Counted from the stretch's first letter, positions 7,525-15,622 are shown. The stretch is 64,000 nt of DNA from JBOICV01 sp050740255 (GCA_050740255.1 JBOICV010000051.1:1-64000), one strand, 5' to 3'. Notes: generated by a model from the letters alone, not told the origin. Made by a program: numbers and translations.

Positions 7525-8502
7525 ATGCAGGTATTTGTCACTGGCGGCTCCGGCTTTGTGGGCCGCAATATTATTCGCGCGCTCGTTGCGCGCGGTGATC
7601 GAGTGCACGCGCTGGCGCGTTCGGACGCCGCGCTGCAGGCGGTGGCAGCGCTGGGTGCTCAAGGCATCCGTGGCGACTTGCATGATTTAGCGGCGATGCA
7701 AACCGGCATGAAAGGCTGCACTGTGGTGTTCCATGCCGCGGCCCAGGTCACCGACTGGGGCGATCCGCAGCTTTACCACGACATCAATGTGCGCGGCACG
7801 GAAAACGTATTGACCGCAGCCCGCGCCGCCGGTGTGAAACGCGTAGTGCATATCAGCACGGAAGCAGTGCTGGCCAACGGCATGCCTTTGCACAATGTGG
7901 ATGAGACGCGTCCGCGGCCCGACGACGCCCTGCCGCGCTATCCGCAGAGCAAGGGCCTGGCCGAAGCCGCAGTGCTCAAGGCGAATGGCGGCGGCATGCA
8001 CACGGTAGTGGTACGACCGCGTTTCATCTGGGGCCGGGACGACACTTCGTTATTGCCGCAAATTCTGGCGGCCGTGAGGCAGGGCAAGTTCATGTGGATC
8101 GACGGCGGGCGTTATCTGTCGTCCACCTGCCATATTGATAACGTCGTGGAAGGCTGTCTGCTGGCAGCGGAAAAGGGCCGGCCGGCCGGAATTTATTTCC
8201 TCACCGACGGAGTACCGGTGGAGTTCCGCGAGTTCCTTACGCAGTTGCTCGCGACCCAGGGCGTGGCCCCGGGCAATAAGAGCCTGCCACGGGCTCTGGC
8301 CTGGACGCTGGCCGTGATTTCCGAAGCGATCTGGAATCTTTTCCGCGTCAAAAGTCCGCCGCCGATCACCCGCGTCGTGGTCAATCTTATCGGCCAGGAA
8401 GTCACGGTAAACGACGCCAAAGCGCGTCGCGAACTGGGTTATCAAAGCAAAATGTCGCGCGCAGCGGGGTTGGCGGATCTCGTCGCGCGCGCGACTCGCT
8501 AA
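7525..8502 (+). CDS. NAD-dependent epimerase/dehydratase, 3-beta-HSD-like SDR
   Basis: A 325-residue extended SDR with TGGSGFVG at the N-terminus, a conserved FHAAAQVTDWGD block, HISTEAVL, and YPQSKGLAE carrying the YxxxK catalytic pair. The RPRFIWGRDD segment and the C-terminal ELGYQSKM tail match the 3-beta-hydroxysteroid dehydrogenase/isomerase-like branch common in organisms that handle sterols and hopanoids. It is preceded by a repeat mosaic, so it probably has its own promoter, although the ribosome-binding site is weak (GAGGGTTTGGG). Steroid or terpenoid substrate is inference. Confidence 0.85.
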   Translation: MQVFVTGGSGFVGRNIIRALVARGDRVHALARSDAALQAVAALGAQGIRGDLHDLAAMQTGMKGCTVVFHAAAQVTDWGDPQLYHDINVRGTENVLTAARAAGVKRVVHISTEAVLANGMPLHNVDETRPRPDDALPRYPQSKGLAEAAVLKANGGGMHTVVVRPRFIWGRDDTSLLPQILAAVRQGKFMWIDGGRYLSSTCHIDNVVEGCLLAAEKGRPAGIYFLTDGVPVEFREFLTQLLATQGVAPGNKSLPRALAWTLAVISEAIWNLFRVKSPPPITRVVVNLIGQEVTVNDAKARRELGYQSKMSRAAGLADLVARATR

Positions 8503-8549
8503 GTCAGCATCGTCATGACGCTGTCCTTCGACTGGCGTGATACACAAAC

Positions 8550-9923
8550 CTACTGTCCCGCAATCGTCATCCCATCAATCAATATCGACGGCGACCGAAT
8601 ATTGCCGCGTACATCGACATCATTGCCTAGCAGAGCGATCTTTTTGTACATCTCGCGCAAATTGCCGGCGATGGTGATGTTCTCGACCGGATAGGCAATC
8701 GCGCCGTTTTCCACCCAGAAACCGGAGGCGCCGCGGGAGTAGTCGCCGGTGATGAGATTCGCGCCCGAGCCCATCAGCTCGTTAACCACCAGCCCACGCC
8801 CCATCTCGCGCACAAGTCCATCAAAACTCTGCCGGCCCGGCTCGATCACGAGGTTGAATACGCCGCCGGAGTTGCCGGTGGTCTCCAGGCCCAGGCGCCG
8901 CGCCGAGTAGCTGTCCAATACCCAGCCCTGCAACACGCCATCCTTGATCAGCTCGCGGTCCACGGTAGCTACGCCCTCGTGGTCGAAGGCGGCGCTGCCA
9001 ATCGCTTCCGGCAGCAGCGGCCGCTGGCTGAGCTGGACCTGCGCAGCAAACACCGGTTTGCCGAGCTGGTCCAGCAAGAAACTGGCCTTGCGATACAGCG
9101 CACCGCCGCTAATCGCGCCGACAAAGCTGCGGAACAGTCCGCGCGCCAGCTCAGCTGGAAACAGCACCGGCGCGGTACAGGTCGCCAGCGGACGCGGATC
9201 AAGCCGCGCGCAAGCGCGGCGGGCAGCGATGCGTCCCACTTCGGCTGCGGACTCCAGCACGCCCGCGCGGCGTGCTGCGGTATACCAGTAGTCGCGCTGC
9301 ATGGCTTCGCCCTGCTGCGCGATCAGTGCGCAGCTCAAGCTGTGCTCGCTGCCGCGGCTGCTGCCCAGGAAGCCATGACTATTGGCATAGAGGGACATCC
9401 CGCGGCGTGTGTCGAGGCCCGCGCCTTCGCTATTGGCGATGCGCGCGTCGGCTGCCAGACCCGCCGCTTCGCAGTTACGCGCCAGCTCGATCGCCTGCTC
9501 GACCGACAGCGGCCAGGGGTGATCAAGCGCCAGTTCGGGAAAGGTCCTGGCCATGCGTTCGGCAGGCGCAAGGCCGGCATAAGGATCGGCGCCGGTGTGG
9601 CGTGCGATGGCGCAGGCGGTTTCGACCGCTTCGGCTACCGCCGCAGGCGCAAGATCGGCGGTGGTGGCCGACCCGCGCCGCTGGCCGAAGTACACGCTCA
9701 CGCTTAAATCCCGGTCGGCTTGGAATTCAATTGTCTCCGGCTCGCCTTTGCGCACGTTGACCGTCAAGGCGCGGCTGACGCCGAGCGCCGCTTCGGCCGC
9801 GCTGGCGCCTTGCGCTTTGGCGAGATTCAGGGCACGTTCGAGCACCGGCGCAAGCGTGTTTGCCGCGGGCAATTCTTCCCCCAGCATAGAACTTGCTGCC
9901 GAATTCGCGATCGGAGAAGTCAT
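8550..9923 (-). CDS. pmbA: Metalloprotease PmbA (TldE)
   Basis: This 457-residue protein is the PmbA/TldE subunit of the TldD/TldE protease, which trims unfolded leader peptides of modified peptides such as microcin B17 and degrades the CcdA antitoxin. Recognisable blocks are the N-terminal ALNLAKAQGASAAEAALG, the KGEPETIEFQADRDLSVSVYFGQRRG strand region split by family-typical residues, GSGANLITGDYSRGASGFWVENG near the C-terminus and the final SPSILIDGMTIAGQ. TldE itself lacks the catalytic metal site, which sits in TldD; no tldD is in this window. Divergent from glrK. Confidence 0.93.
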   Translation of the reverse strand: MTSPIANSAASSMLGEELPAANTLAPVLERALNLAKAQGASAAEAALGVSRALTVNVRKGEPETIEFQADRDLSVSVYFGQRRGSATTADLAPAAVAEAVETACAIARHTGADPYAGLAPAERMARTFPELALDHPWPLSVEQAIELARNCEAAGLAADARIANSEGAGLDTRRGMSLYANSHGFLGSSRGSEHSLSCALIAQQGEAMQRDYWYTAARRAGVLESAAEVGRIAARRACARLDPRPLATCTAPVLFPAELARGLFRSFVGAISGGALYRKASFLLDQLGKPVFAAQVQLSQRPLLPEAIGSAAFDHEGVATVDRELIKDGVLQGWVLDSYSARRLGLETTGNSGGVFNLVIEPGRQSFDGLVREMGRGLVVNELMGSGANLITGDYSRGASGFWVENGAIAYPVENITIAGNLREMYKKIALLGNDVDVRGNIRSPSILIDGMTIAGQ

Positions 9924-10024
9924 AGAGCGCGCAGTCTGCCACAGGCCGGCGCGCAGTAGCGGAAGGGGAAACTGGCGATGTTGCCACGACAGCGCGATTT
10001 GATCTGCAAGCCTCGGGCGCGACC

Positions 10025-11476
10025 GTGAAGTTGCGTCTGAAATCTCTTACTGGCCTGGCGCTGGCCGGCTTTGCGCTGGTGGTGCTGCCGCTGATTGCGG
10101 TGCTGGCCGCGGCCAATATCTACGTCGAAACGCTGGCCGAGCAAAGCGAGCAGCTTATCGTTCAAGGCGTGCGGCTGGCGCGCCAGAGCAAGGAACTGGA
10201 AGAAAAAATCATCGCGATGGAGCGCAACGTGCGCCAGTACCAGGTACTGGGCGATTACGCGCTGATTGACCTGACCACGGAGCGTTACCGGGAACTGGAA
10301 GCGGTGTTAAGCAGCTTGGAACAATCGCGCGGTCATGCGGCGAGTGATTGGCATCTGGACGAGATTAGAAGCGCCTGTCTGGCGATTCTGCGAGCGCTGC
10401 GGGACCATCCGCCACAATCGGCGCAACTGGCGGGCGAGCTGGAACGCTTCAGCCGGCTGCGCGAGCTGGCCGCATCGATCCGCACCCAGGGCTATCAATT
10501 CATCAGCGCCAAGTCGGAGCTATTGCAGGCCACAGCGAGCGACGCGCGCCGCCTGTTGTTGCTGATGGCCATTACGCTGATTCCGGCGGTGATTGTGCTC
10601 TCATTGTGGTTCACCGTACTCATCACCCGGCCTATCAATCAGCTTGAGCAGGCCATTATGGGCCTGGGCAAGGGCGCGTTCACCGAACCGATCGTGGTCG
10701 GCGGCCCGCATGAGATCGCCGCACTCGGCAGCCGGCTCGACTGGTTGCGCCGAAGGCTGACGACGCTCGAGGCGGAGAACAACCGTTTCCTGCGGCATAT
10801 GTCGCACGAGCTTAAAACGCCCCTGTCGAGCATCCGCGAGGGCGCCGAGTTGCTGCTGGATGGTACGGTCGGCGGACTGAGCGACACCCAGCGGGAAATC
10901 GCCGATATCCTGCGCAACAACAGCCTTGAGTTGCAATTCCTGATTGAGAATCTGCTGGACTATGAGCAGTGGCGCGAAAAGTCCGCGGAGCTCGAAATTT
11001 CCGACTTTCCATTGCGTCCCCTGCTCGAATCCACCATCCGGCGGCATCAACTGCCCATCGCCAGCAAGGGTTTGCTGATCGAGACGGCCGTTGAGGATTT
11101 CAGCCTGCAGGCCGACCGCGAGCGCATCCGCATGACGCTGGACAATCTGATCTCCAACGCGGTGAAGTTCGCGCCAGCGGGCGGTACCGTGTATATCAAG
11201 GCCCGCAAGCGGCCCAATTCCGGCGAACGGGATCTGATTACGATTGACATCGCTGACACCGGACCCGGCATTCCCGCCGAAGAACGGTCGCGAGTGTTCG
11301 ACCCGTTTTACCAAGGTAAATCTGCCGGCGGCGGTTATTTGCGCGGAACCGGCATCGGCCTATCCGTCGTGCGCGATTGCATTCATGCGCACCGCGGCAC
11401 GATTCAAGTTATTGAAGGAGAGTACCCAGGTGCCCATCTTAGAATTCAGCTGCCGTCGCCGCCTGCTGCGCGCTAG
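10025..11476 (+). CDS. glrK: Sensor histidine kinase, GlrK/QseE type
   Basis: The 483-residue membrane kinase has a TM segment at about 8-30, a roughly 150-residue helical periplasmic region, a second TM at about 179-203, a HAMP linker and a HisKA domain with phospho-acceptor His261 in HMSHELKTP. An ATPase domain follows (NLISNAVKFAP, DTGPGIP, GTGIGLSVV). The phrase LSSIREGAELLLDGTVG after the His box is characteristic of GlrK (QseE, YfhK). The GTG at 10025 is the only suitable start. It overlaps the lipoprotein gene that is followed by glrR, reproducing the enterobacterial glrK-qseG-glrR order. Expected to sense envelope stress. Confidence 0.9.
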   Translation: MKLRLKSLTGLALAGFALVVLPLIAVLAAANIYVETLAEQSEQLIVQGVRLARQSKELEEKIIAMERNVRQYQVLGDYALIDLTTERYRELEAVLSSLEQSRGHAASDWHLDEIRSACLAILRALRDHPPQSAQLAGELERFSRLRELAASIRTQGYQFISAKSELLQATASDARRLLLLMAITLIPAVIVLSLWFTVLITRPINQLEQAIMGLGKGAFTEPIVVGGPHEIAALGSRLDWLRRRLTTLEAENNRFLRHMSHELKTPLSSIREGAELLLDGTVGGLSDTQREIADILRNNSLELQFLIENLLDYEQWREKSAELEISDFPLRPLLESTIRRHQLPIASKGLLIETAVEDFSLQADRERIRMTLDNLISNAVKFAPAGGTVYIKARKRPNSGERDLITIDIADTGPGIPAEERSRVFDPFYQGKSAGGGYLRGTGIGLSVVRDCIHAHRGTIQVIEGEYPGAHLRIQLPSPPAAR

Positions 11477-11993
11477 CGCCAGCCTGGCGACGGCGCTCGC
11501 GCTAGCGGCTGCGGGCCTGCTCAGTAGCGGCTGCGAGACCTTGCAGGAGGTCGTTGCTCCGGAGCCGCCGCCCGCCAGCACCGGCATGCTGTCATTGGAG
11601 CAGTATCTGGCCTATACGCGGCTGCTGACGGCGGCGCGTCCGGCACAACAGAAAAAAGTCTATCAGCAAGCCGTTTCAGCCTACCGGCGCAATCCCACGC
11701 CGCATAACCAGCTGCGCTACGCGCTGACCTTGAGCGTGCTCGACAGTCCCTACGGCGACTCGGAGCAGGCGCACAAGTTGTTCAAAGCGCTCGCCGCAAC
11801 GCCGCTGCCGCGGGACCTGGGAGCGCTGGTCAATCTGCAGCTCCACGTGTTGCAGCATCGACGCGCGCTGACGGACCGAGTCGCCATACTGAGCAAAGCC
11901 TTGGACGATGCGGCGGCCAAAATCGATGCGCTGACCACGATCGAACAGAAACTGGAGCGACCCGCCCGCGAGCAGGACATTATTCAACGATGA
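11430..11993 (+). CDS. qseG: QseG-like lipoprotein of the Glr system
   Basis: A 187-residue lipoprotein lies between glrK and glrR. The GTG start at 11430 has AAGGAG about ten bases upstream and overlaps the 3' end of glrK by 47 bases. A hydrophobic signal segment leads to lipobox LLSSGC with Cys35. The rest is helical, with a C-terminal coiled-coil-like stretch (ALDDAAAKIDALTTIEQKLE). It is shorter than E. coli QseG and sequence similarity is not obvious. The call rests on position, size and lipoprotein nature. In enterobacteria QseG interacts with GlrK and raises its activity. Its stop overlaps the glrR start (ATGA). Confidence 0.72.
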   Translation: MPILEFSCRRRLLRASASLATALALAAAGLLSSGCETLQEVVAPEPPPASTGMLSLEQYLAYTRLLTAARPAQQKKVYQQAVSAYRRNPTPHNQLRYALTLSVLDSPYGDSEQAHKLFKALAATPLPRDLGALVNLQLHVLQHRRALTDRVAILSKALDDAAAKIDALTTIEQKLERPAREQDIIQR

Positions 11994-13330
11994 GTGAACC
12001 CTGCGGCAAATTACTGCTGGTAGACGACGATCCGGACCTGCGGCGTCTGCTCAGCATCCGGCTGCGCGCGTCGGGTCACGCGGTCGAAACTGCCGATGGC
12101 GCGGCGCAAGCGCTGAACGTAATCCCGAGCTTCCAGCCGGATCTGGTGATCACCGATTTGCGCATGGAACAGATGGACGGCATGCAATTGTTGCGCGAGC
12201 TGCAGCGCCTGCGGCCCGGCCTGCCGGTGCTGATCATCACCGCGCACGGCACCATCCCGGATGCGGTCCAGGCTACCCAGCACGGCGCCTTCGATTTTCT
12301 GACCAAACCGGTCGACAAGGATTTGCTGCTGCGGCGGGTCGGCGACGCGCTGCGGCTGTCCGGCGCCGCTATGCCGGACGACGACTGGCACGCCGATATC
12401 GTCACCGGCAGTCAGGTCATGCTGGAGCTGCTGGCCGACGCGCGTCTGGTCGCGGGCTCGGATGTGAGCGTAATCATCACCGGCGACAGCGGCACCGGCA
12501 AGGAGCTGCTGGCACGCGCGATTCACAAGGCCAGCCCGCGCCGCGGCCACGAGTTCGTCGCCATCAACTGCGGCGCCATGCCTGAGAATCTGCTGGAATC
12601 GGAGCTGTTCGGGCACGAGAAAGGCGCCTTCACCGGCGCGACGCGCGATCACGCCGGACTGTTTCGCGCGGCCGCGGGTGGCACCGTTTTTCTCGATGAG
12701 ATCGGCGACATGCCGCTGCCGCTGCAGGTGAAACTGCTGCGCGTATTGCAGGAGCGCGCTATCCGGCCGATCGGCAGCACCCGCACGATACCGGTGGATG
12801 TGCGGGTGATCTCGGCCACCCATCGCGATTTGCTGAACACGATGGCTGAAGGCCGCTTCCGCGAAGACCTCTACTACCGCCTTAAAGTGGTGTCGCTGGC
12901 GCTGCCGCCGCTCGCGCGGCGTACCGGGGATATCCCGCTGCTGGTGGCGCACTTCCTCAAATTTCTCGCGGCCCGCCAGGACGGTCAAAGGAAAGTCTAT
13001 TCGCCCGAGGCGATGGAGATGCTGGTCATGGCGGAGTGGCCCGGGAATGTGCGCCAGCTCTACAACATGGTGGAGCAGAACGTGGCGCTATCGCCGACGC
13101 CGGTCATCAGCGCCGCGCTGGTCGAAAAAGCCCTCGGCGGGGGCGGAAAATTACCCTCGTTCGCGCAGGCGCGCGACGAATTCACCCGGAATTATCTGAT
13201 CCAGCTCTTGCAGATTACCGGCGCCAACGTCAGCCAGGCGGCGAAACTGGCCGAACGCAATCGCACGGAGTTCTATAAGTTGCTGGCGCGTCATCACGTA
13301 AGTCCGGCCGACTTCAAACAAAAGCACTAG
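11990..13330 (+). CDS. glrR: Sigma-54-dependent response regulator, GlrR/QseF type
   Basis: The 446-residue NtrC-family activator has a receiver domain with phospho-acceptor Asp56 (VITDLRM), a sigma-54 AAA+ domain with Walker A GDSGTGKE and the sigma-54-contacting GAFTGA loop, and a C-terminal helix-turn-helix (ANVSQAAKLAERNRTEFYKLL). The end of the protein and its neighbours fit GlrR. In enterobacteria GlrR activates the sRNA gene glmY (and in some species glmZ) through TGTC-N10-GACA sites. Exactly such sites occur just downstream of this gene at 13350-13482 ahead of a sigma-54 promoter. Confidence 0.92.
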   Translation: MSEPCGKLLLVDDDPDLRRLLSIRLRASGHAVETADGAAQALNVIPSFQPDLVITDLRMEQMDGMQLLRELQRLRPGLPVLIITAHGTIPDAVQATQHGAFDFLTKPVDKDLLLRRVGDALRLSGAAMPDDDWHADIVTGSQVMLELLADARLVAGSDVSVIITGDSGTGKELLARAIHKASPRRGHEFVAINCGAMPENLLESELFGHEKGAFTGATRDHAGLFRAAAGGTVFLDEIGDMPLPLQVKLLRVLQERAIRPIGSTRTIPVDVRVISATHRDLLNTMAEGRFREDLYYRLKVVSLALPPLARRTGDIPLLVAHFLKFLAARQDGQRKVYSPEAMEMLVMAEWPGNVRQLYNMVEQNVALSPTPVISAALVEKALGGGGKLPSFAQARDEFTRNYLIQLLQITGANVSQAAKLAERNRTEFYKLLARHHVSPADFKQKH

Positions 13331-13349
13331 AAGGCTCCTCACTAACTCC

Positions 13350-13367
13350 TGTCGCCAAAAAGCGACG
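13350..13367. promoter_or_regulatory. Candidate GlrR site A (TGTC-N10-GACG)
   Basis: Positions 13350-13353 read TGTC and 13364-13367 read GACG, separated by ten bases. This is one mismatch from the enterobacterial GlrR consensus TGTC-N10-GACA. The inner bases make a GTCGC/GCGAC dyad. It is the most distal of three spaced dyads upstream of the sigma-54 promoter at 13539. Confidence 0.6.
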
Positions 13368-13423
13368 GCCTGCTTTCCAGCAAATCCCCATAAAACAGCG
13401 ATTTCACGCTTTGCTGCAGCGCC

Positions 13424-13447
13424 AACTGTCGGCAATTCACGACAGTT
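13424..13447. promoter_or_regulatory. Candidate GlrR site B, perfect dyad
   Basis: AACTGTC at 13424-13430 and GACAGTT at 13441-13447 form perfect seven-base arms around ten bases, containing an exact TGTC-N10-GACA. This is the known GlrR recognition pattern. It lies about 105 bases upstream of the -24 element, a normal enhancer distance for a sigma-54 activator. Confidence 0.75.
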
Positions 13448-13464
13448 TTGCGGGTTTTCACGGC

Positions 13465-13482
13465 TGTTTCCTGCTACCGACC
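13465..13482. promoter_or_regulatory. Candidate GlrR site C (degenerate)
   Basis: TGTT-N10-GACC, two mismatches from the GlrR consensus. Its centre is 38 bases from site B. Weak on its own, but the orientation, spacing and location between site B and the sigma-54 promoter support it as a third low-affinity site. Confidence 0.4.
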
Positions 13483-13538
13483 GAAACGCCTCCGGTCATC
13501 TGTGCACACGAGTCTGTTTTTTAAGGATTTTTTTAGAT

Positions 13539-13553
13539 TGGCATGCAGCTTGC
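13539..13553 (+). promoter_or_regulatory. Sigma-54 (RpoN) promoter, -24/-12
   Basis: TGGCATG-CAGC-TTGC matches the RpoN consensus TGGCACG-N4-TTGC with one change and has the obligatory GG-N10-GC spacing. An A/T-rich tract lies directly upstream (13517-13537), suitable for DNA bending. Transcription should begin about twelve bases beyond the -12 GC, near 13565. Confidence 0.85.
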
Positions 13554-13564
13554 CCTAGTTTTCG

Positions 13565-13637
13565 TAACGCGAGTCTGTGATCGTGACCCCCGGACGGTCT
13601 GCTCCTCCCCCTCCCGCTAGGCCGTCCGGGGTTTTTT
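13565..13637 (+). ncRNA. Candidate sigma-54/GlrR-controlled small RNA with C-rich loop
   Basis: From the predicted start near 13565 a transcript of about 73 bases would end at a strong intrinsic terminator. The unpaired 5' part is about 22 bases. The terminator stem at 13588-13597/13622-13631 is ten perfect GC-rich pairs, extends inward by a few more, and is followed by six T. The loop (13602-13617) is CTCCTCCCCCTCCCGC, complementary to Shine-Dalgarno sequences (GGAGG). No ORF fits. A dedicated regulated promoter, short length, terminator and C-rich loop together suggest a regulatory RNA. An alternative is a leader/attenuator for the lipoprotein gene at 13651, whose AGGAGA ribosome-binding site follows four bases after the T-tract. 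Confidence 0.62.
13588..13637 (+). terminator. Intrinsic terminator with C-rich loop
   Basis: The arms CCCCGGACGG (13588-13597) and CCGTCCGGGG (13622-13631) pair perfectly, with TTTTTT at 13632-13637. It lies between the sigma-54 promoter and the next gene's ribosome-binding site. Confidence 0.9.
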
Positions 13638-13650
13638 ATCAGGAGAGCGC

Positions 13651-13875
13651 ATGCATCACCCAGCAGCACCGCTATTCGTCGCAGCTATATTTTCGATAGC
13701 TATGTTGGTCGGCTGCGATTTGGACAGGCCGCAAGAATTGCCGCCCGATCTCGGCCCGACCGATTCCGGAGCAGAACGCAGTCCTGCGCCCGAATCCTTG
13801 GATCGGCTGAGCCAACCATTCGAGCCATTCGATCGTAGTCAACCGCAGCCCCGGCCGGTGTTTCACACCTGTTAG
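13651..13875 (+). CDS. Small putative lipoprotein (74 aa)
   Basis: The ORF has AGGAGA eight bases before its ATG. A hydrophobic segment (LFVAAIFSIAMLVGC) ends in a lipobox-like LVGC with Cys22. The remaining 50 residues are Pro/Asp/Glu-rich and look unstructured, as in small outer-membrane lipoproteins. I do not recognise a family. It follows the sigma-54 promoter and terminator, so it could be expressed by read-through and belong to the Glr regulon; that is inference. Confidence 0.5.
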   Translation: MHHPAAPLFVAAIFSIAMLVGCDLDRPQELPPDLGPTDSGAERSPAPESLDRLSQPFEPFDRSQPQPRPVFHTC

Positions 13876-13934
13876 AGACTGGGGAAGCGCAATCGGTTCG
13901 CTCAATTTCCGCAACACGCATAAGGAGTGTGCCC

Positions 13935-14165
13935 ATGCCAAATATTTTCTTCGCATCGCTGATTGATTTGCTGGTGGCAGGAACCGCCGGCATCTTCTGG
14001 TATTTGAACGCGCTTTCGAGCGTGGCCAAGCTGCTGTTTTTTCTTTTCCTGGGTTTGTTCGCCCTCAATCTGATCGTCGGCCTTATCGGCCGGCTGGCCG
14101 GCGAATGGAAAGATCAGGACGCTGGCGCCGTATTCGCACCCATTCCTGCCGCGTACAACGAATAG
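13935..14165 (+). CDS. Small membrane protein, DUF1328/YtjA-like
   Basis: 76 residues with AAGGAG seven bases before the ATG. Two hydrophobic segments are seen: about 4-21, then SVAKLLFFLFLGLFALNLIVG, which resembles the conserved IAKILFFIFLVLF block of DUF1328 (YtjA) small inner-membrane proteins often induced in stress. The tail is short and hydrophilic. A GTG two codons upstream is too close to the ribosome-binding site. It is downstream of the small lipoprotein and possibly co-transcribed with it. Confidence 0.65.
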   Translation: MPNIFFASLIDLLVAGTAGIFWYLNALSSVAKLLFFLFLGLFALNLIVGLIGRLAGEWKDQDAGAVFAPIPAAYNE

Positions 14166-14184
14166 GCCGGAGCGGAGACCGCTA

Positions 14185-14373
14185 ATGAATCATCATGAGA
14201 ATTTGCCCGTACTGACACTCAAACACCGCCCGCATCGGGACGATCAAACGCTCCACCCGCAACCCGTCTGCATACTGAAGCGCTGCCACTCGCAAACTCG
14301 GTGCTTGGTTTATACCAAGCATCCGCGCCGGCCGGCGCTACGCCAGCAATGGTCTGCCGCTCAGCGCGGCTGA
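14185..14373 (+). CDS. Doubtful small ORF (62 aa)
   Basis: An ORF with a GGAG-containing leader (CGGAGACCGCTA) encodes a basic, His/Arg/Pro-rich peptide without recognisable domain. It fills most of the gap between the DUF1328-like gene and the metal-dependent hydrolase. The composition resembles chance translation of GC-rich DNA, so it is listed only because nothing else explains the 220-base gap. Confidence 0.2.
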   Translation: MNHHENLPVLTLKHRPHRDDQTLHPQPVCILKRCHSQTRCLVYTKHPRRPALRQQWSAAQRG

Positions 14374-14387
14374 AGGAAGCCCGACAA

Positions 14388-15224
14388 ATGCTTCCCCTGC
14401 GCCGCAATTTTCGCTTTCGCCCGCCACCTGACAGGATCAAAGCCTGGCACCCGATGGGGCCGCAGGTGAGTCACCTGCTCAACGCCCTGTCCATTTTCTT
14501 TCCTGTAGGCGAGCGTTTCTTCATTCATAGCGTGCGGCACTACCGCGACCGAATTGGCGACGCTGAGCTGCAGCAAGCTGTTACCGCGTTTATCGGCCAG
14601 GAGGCCCTGCACGGCCGCGAACATGAGCGATACAACCGCGCTCTGCTTGAAGCCGGACTGCCAGTGGAACGCCTGGAGGCACAGGTCGCAGGCTTGCTCG
14701 AAACTTTCAAGCGACGCTTGCCGCCGGCGGCACAGCTTTCCGTCACCATCGCACTGGAGCATGTGACTGCGATTTTCGCTGATCTGCTGCTCAAGGAACC
14801 CAGTATTGTCGGCGGCGGCGAACCGCACTTGGCGACACTATGGCGCTGGCACGCGTTGGAGGAAACCGAGCACAAATCCGTCGCCTTCGACGTTTACGAA
14901 CGTGCAGTGGGTCGCGACACCAAAGCCTATGCGCTGCGCTGCCTGGGATTGTGCGGCGCCAGCCTGATCTTCTTTACCTTGATCGCCCGCTACCAGCGGC
15001 AGTTGGTCAAGGCCGATCCGCAGGCCCGCGGCTGGAGCGGCTGGGCGGGGCTAAGCAGTTATTTGTTCGGCTCACCCGGCGCGCTGCGGCGATTGGCTGC
15101 GCCATGGCTGGGTTATTTCCGGCGGGATTTTCACCCCTGGGATTACGATAACCGCGCTTTTCTTGCGGAACTCGACAAATTCAACCGCAAGCTGGAGGCT
15201 TTGCCGCTGCCGATCGCGGCGTGA
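14388..15224 (+). CDS. Predicted metal-dependent hydrolase (PF10118-type)
   Basis: A 278-residue helical protein of the predicted metal-dependent hydrolase family seen next to lipid and sterol genes in many proteobacteria. The conserved FFPVGERFFIHSVRHY block is followed by GQEALHGREHERYN and HALEETEHKSVAFDVYE, whose Glu/His residues suggest a di-metal ferritin-like core. I chose the ATG at 14388, with GAAGGA upstream; an in-frame ATG at 14301 lacks support. No signal peptide. Substrate unknown. Confidence 0.8.
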   Translation: MLPLRRNFRFRPPPDRIKAWHPMGPQVSHLLNALSIFFPVGERFFIHSVRHYRDRIGDAELQQAVTAFIGQEALHGREHERYNRALLEAGLPVERLEAQVAGLLETFKRRLPPAAQLSVTIALEHVTAIFADLLLKEPSIVGGGEPHLATLWRWHALEETEHKSVAFDVYERAVGRDTKAYALRCLGLCGASLIFFTLIARYQRQLVKADPQARGWSGWAGLSSYLFGSPGALRRLAAPWLGYFRRDFHPWDYDNRAFLAELDKFNRKLEALPLPIAA

Positions 15225-15297
15225 TCTGGGCGAATAATAAGGCGGCTGATTTACCCAACGCGTTGTGGCCGCGCCTTCGCATAATGTATAAAGCGGC

Positions 15298-15579
15298 ATG
15301 CACCGCTTGAAATATCTTCTCTGCATCTGCCTGCTCGTTGTCAGCACGAGCTGCGCCCGCACCGCAACGCTGTTACCGCAAGCCGATTCGAGTTACAAAG
15401 TCGTGACCTTGGGCAAAGACCTGAAGGAAGCACGCAAGGCCGCGCGCGCCGAGGCGGAAACCGCCTGCCGGCGCGAAAAGGGCAAATACGAAGGGATAGC
15501 GGAAGACCCGCCCGAAACCATGCCCGACGGTCAAATCCGCTTGCGCTGGCGCTTCCGCTGCGTGGAGCGCGGCTACTAA
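15298..15579 (+). CDS. Small putative lipoprotein (93 aa)
   Basis: Residues 5-19 are a hydrophobic signal ending in lipobox-like VSTSC (Cys19). The mature part carries a charged helix (KDLKEARKAARAEAETACRREKG split by charged residues) and three further cysteines. No family is recognised. The gene stands alone, with a TATAAAG-like stretch a few bases upstream, and ends against a strong terminator shared with the convergent DUF4394 gene. Confidence 0.6.
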   Translation: MHRLKYLLCICLLVVSTSCARTATLLPQADSSYKVVTLGKDLKEARKAARAEAETACRREKGKYEGIAEDPPETMPDGQIRLRWRFRCVERGY

Positions 15580-15613
15580 AAAAATAGGGCCGGGTTCTTA
15601 GCCCGGCCCTATT
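15577..15613 (-). terminator. Strong intrinsic terminator between convergent genes
   Basis: Perfect twelve-base arms (AATAGGGCCGGG at 15583-15594 and its complement at 15602-15613) enclose a seven-base loop. On the minus strand the stem is followed by seven T, ideal for ending the 15623-17224 gene. On the plus strand the T-tract is short, so it probably works mainly in one direction. Confidence 0.88.
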
Positions 15614-15622
15614 CACAAGATA

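Noticed and set aside
13565..13637. Direct GlmY/GlmZ homologue
   Set aside because: Too short and no sequence resemblance; only the promoter wiring matches.
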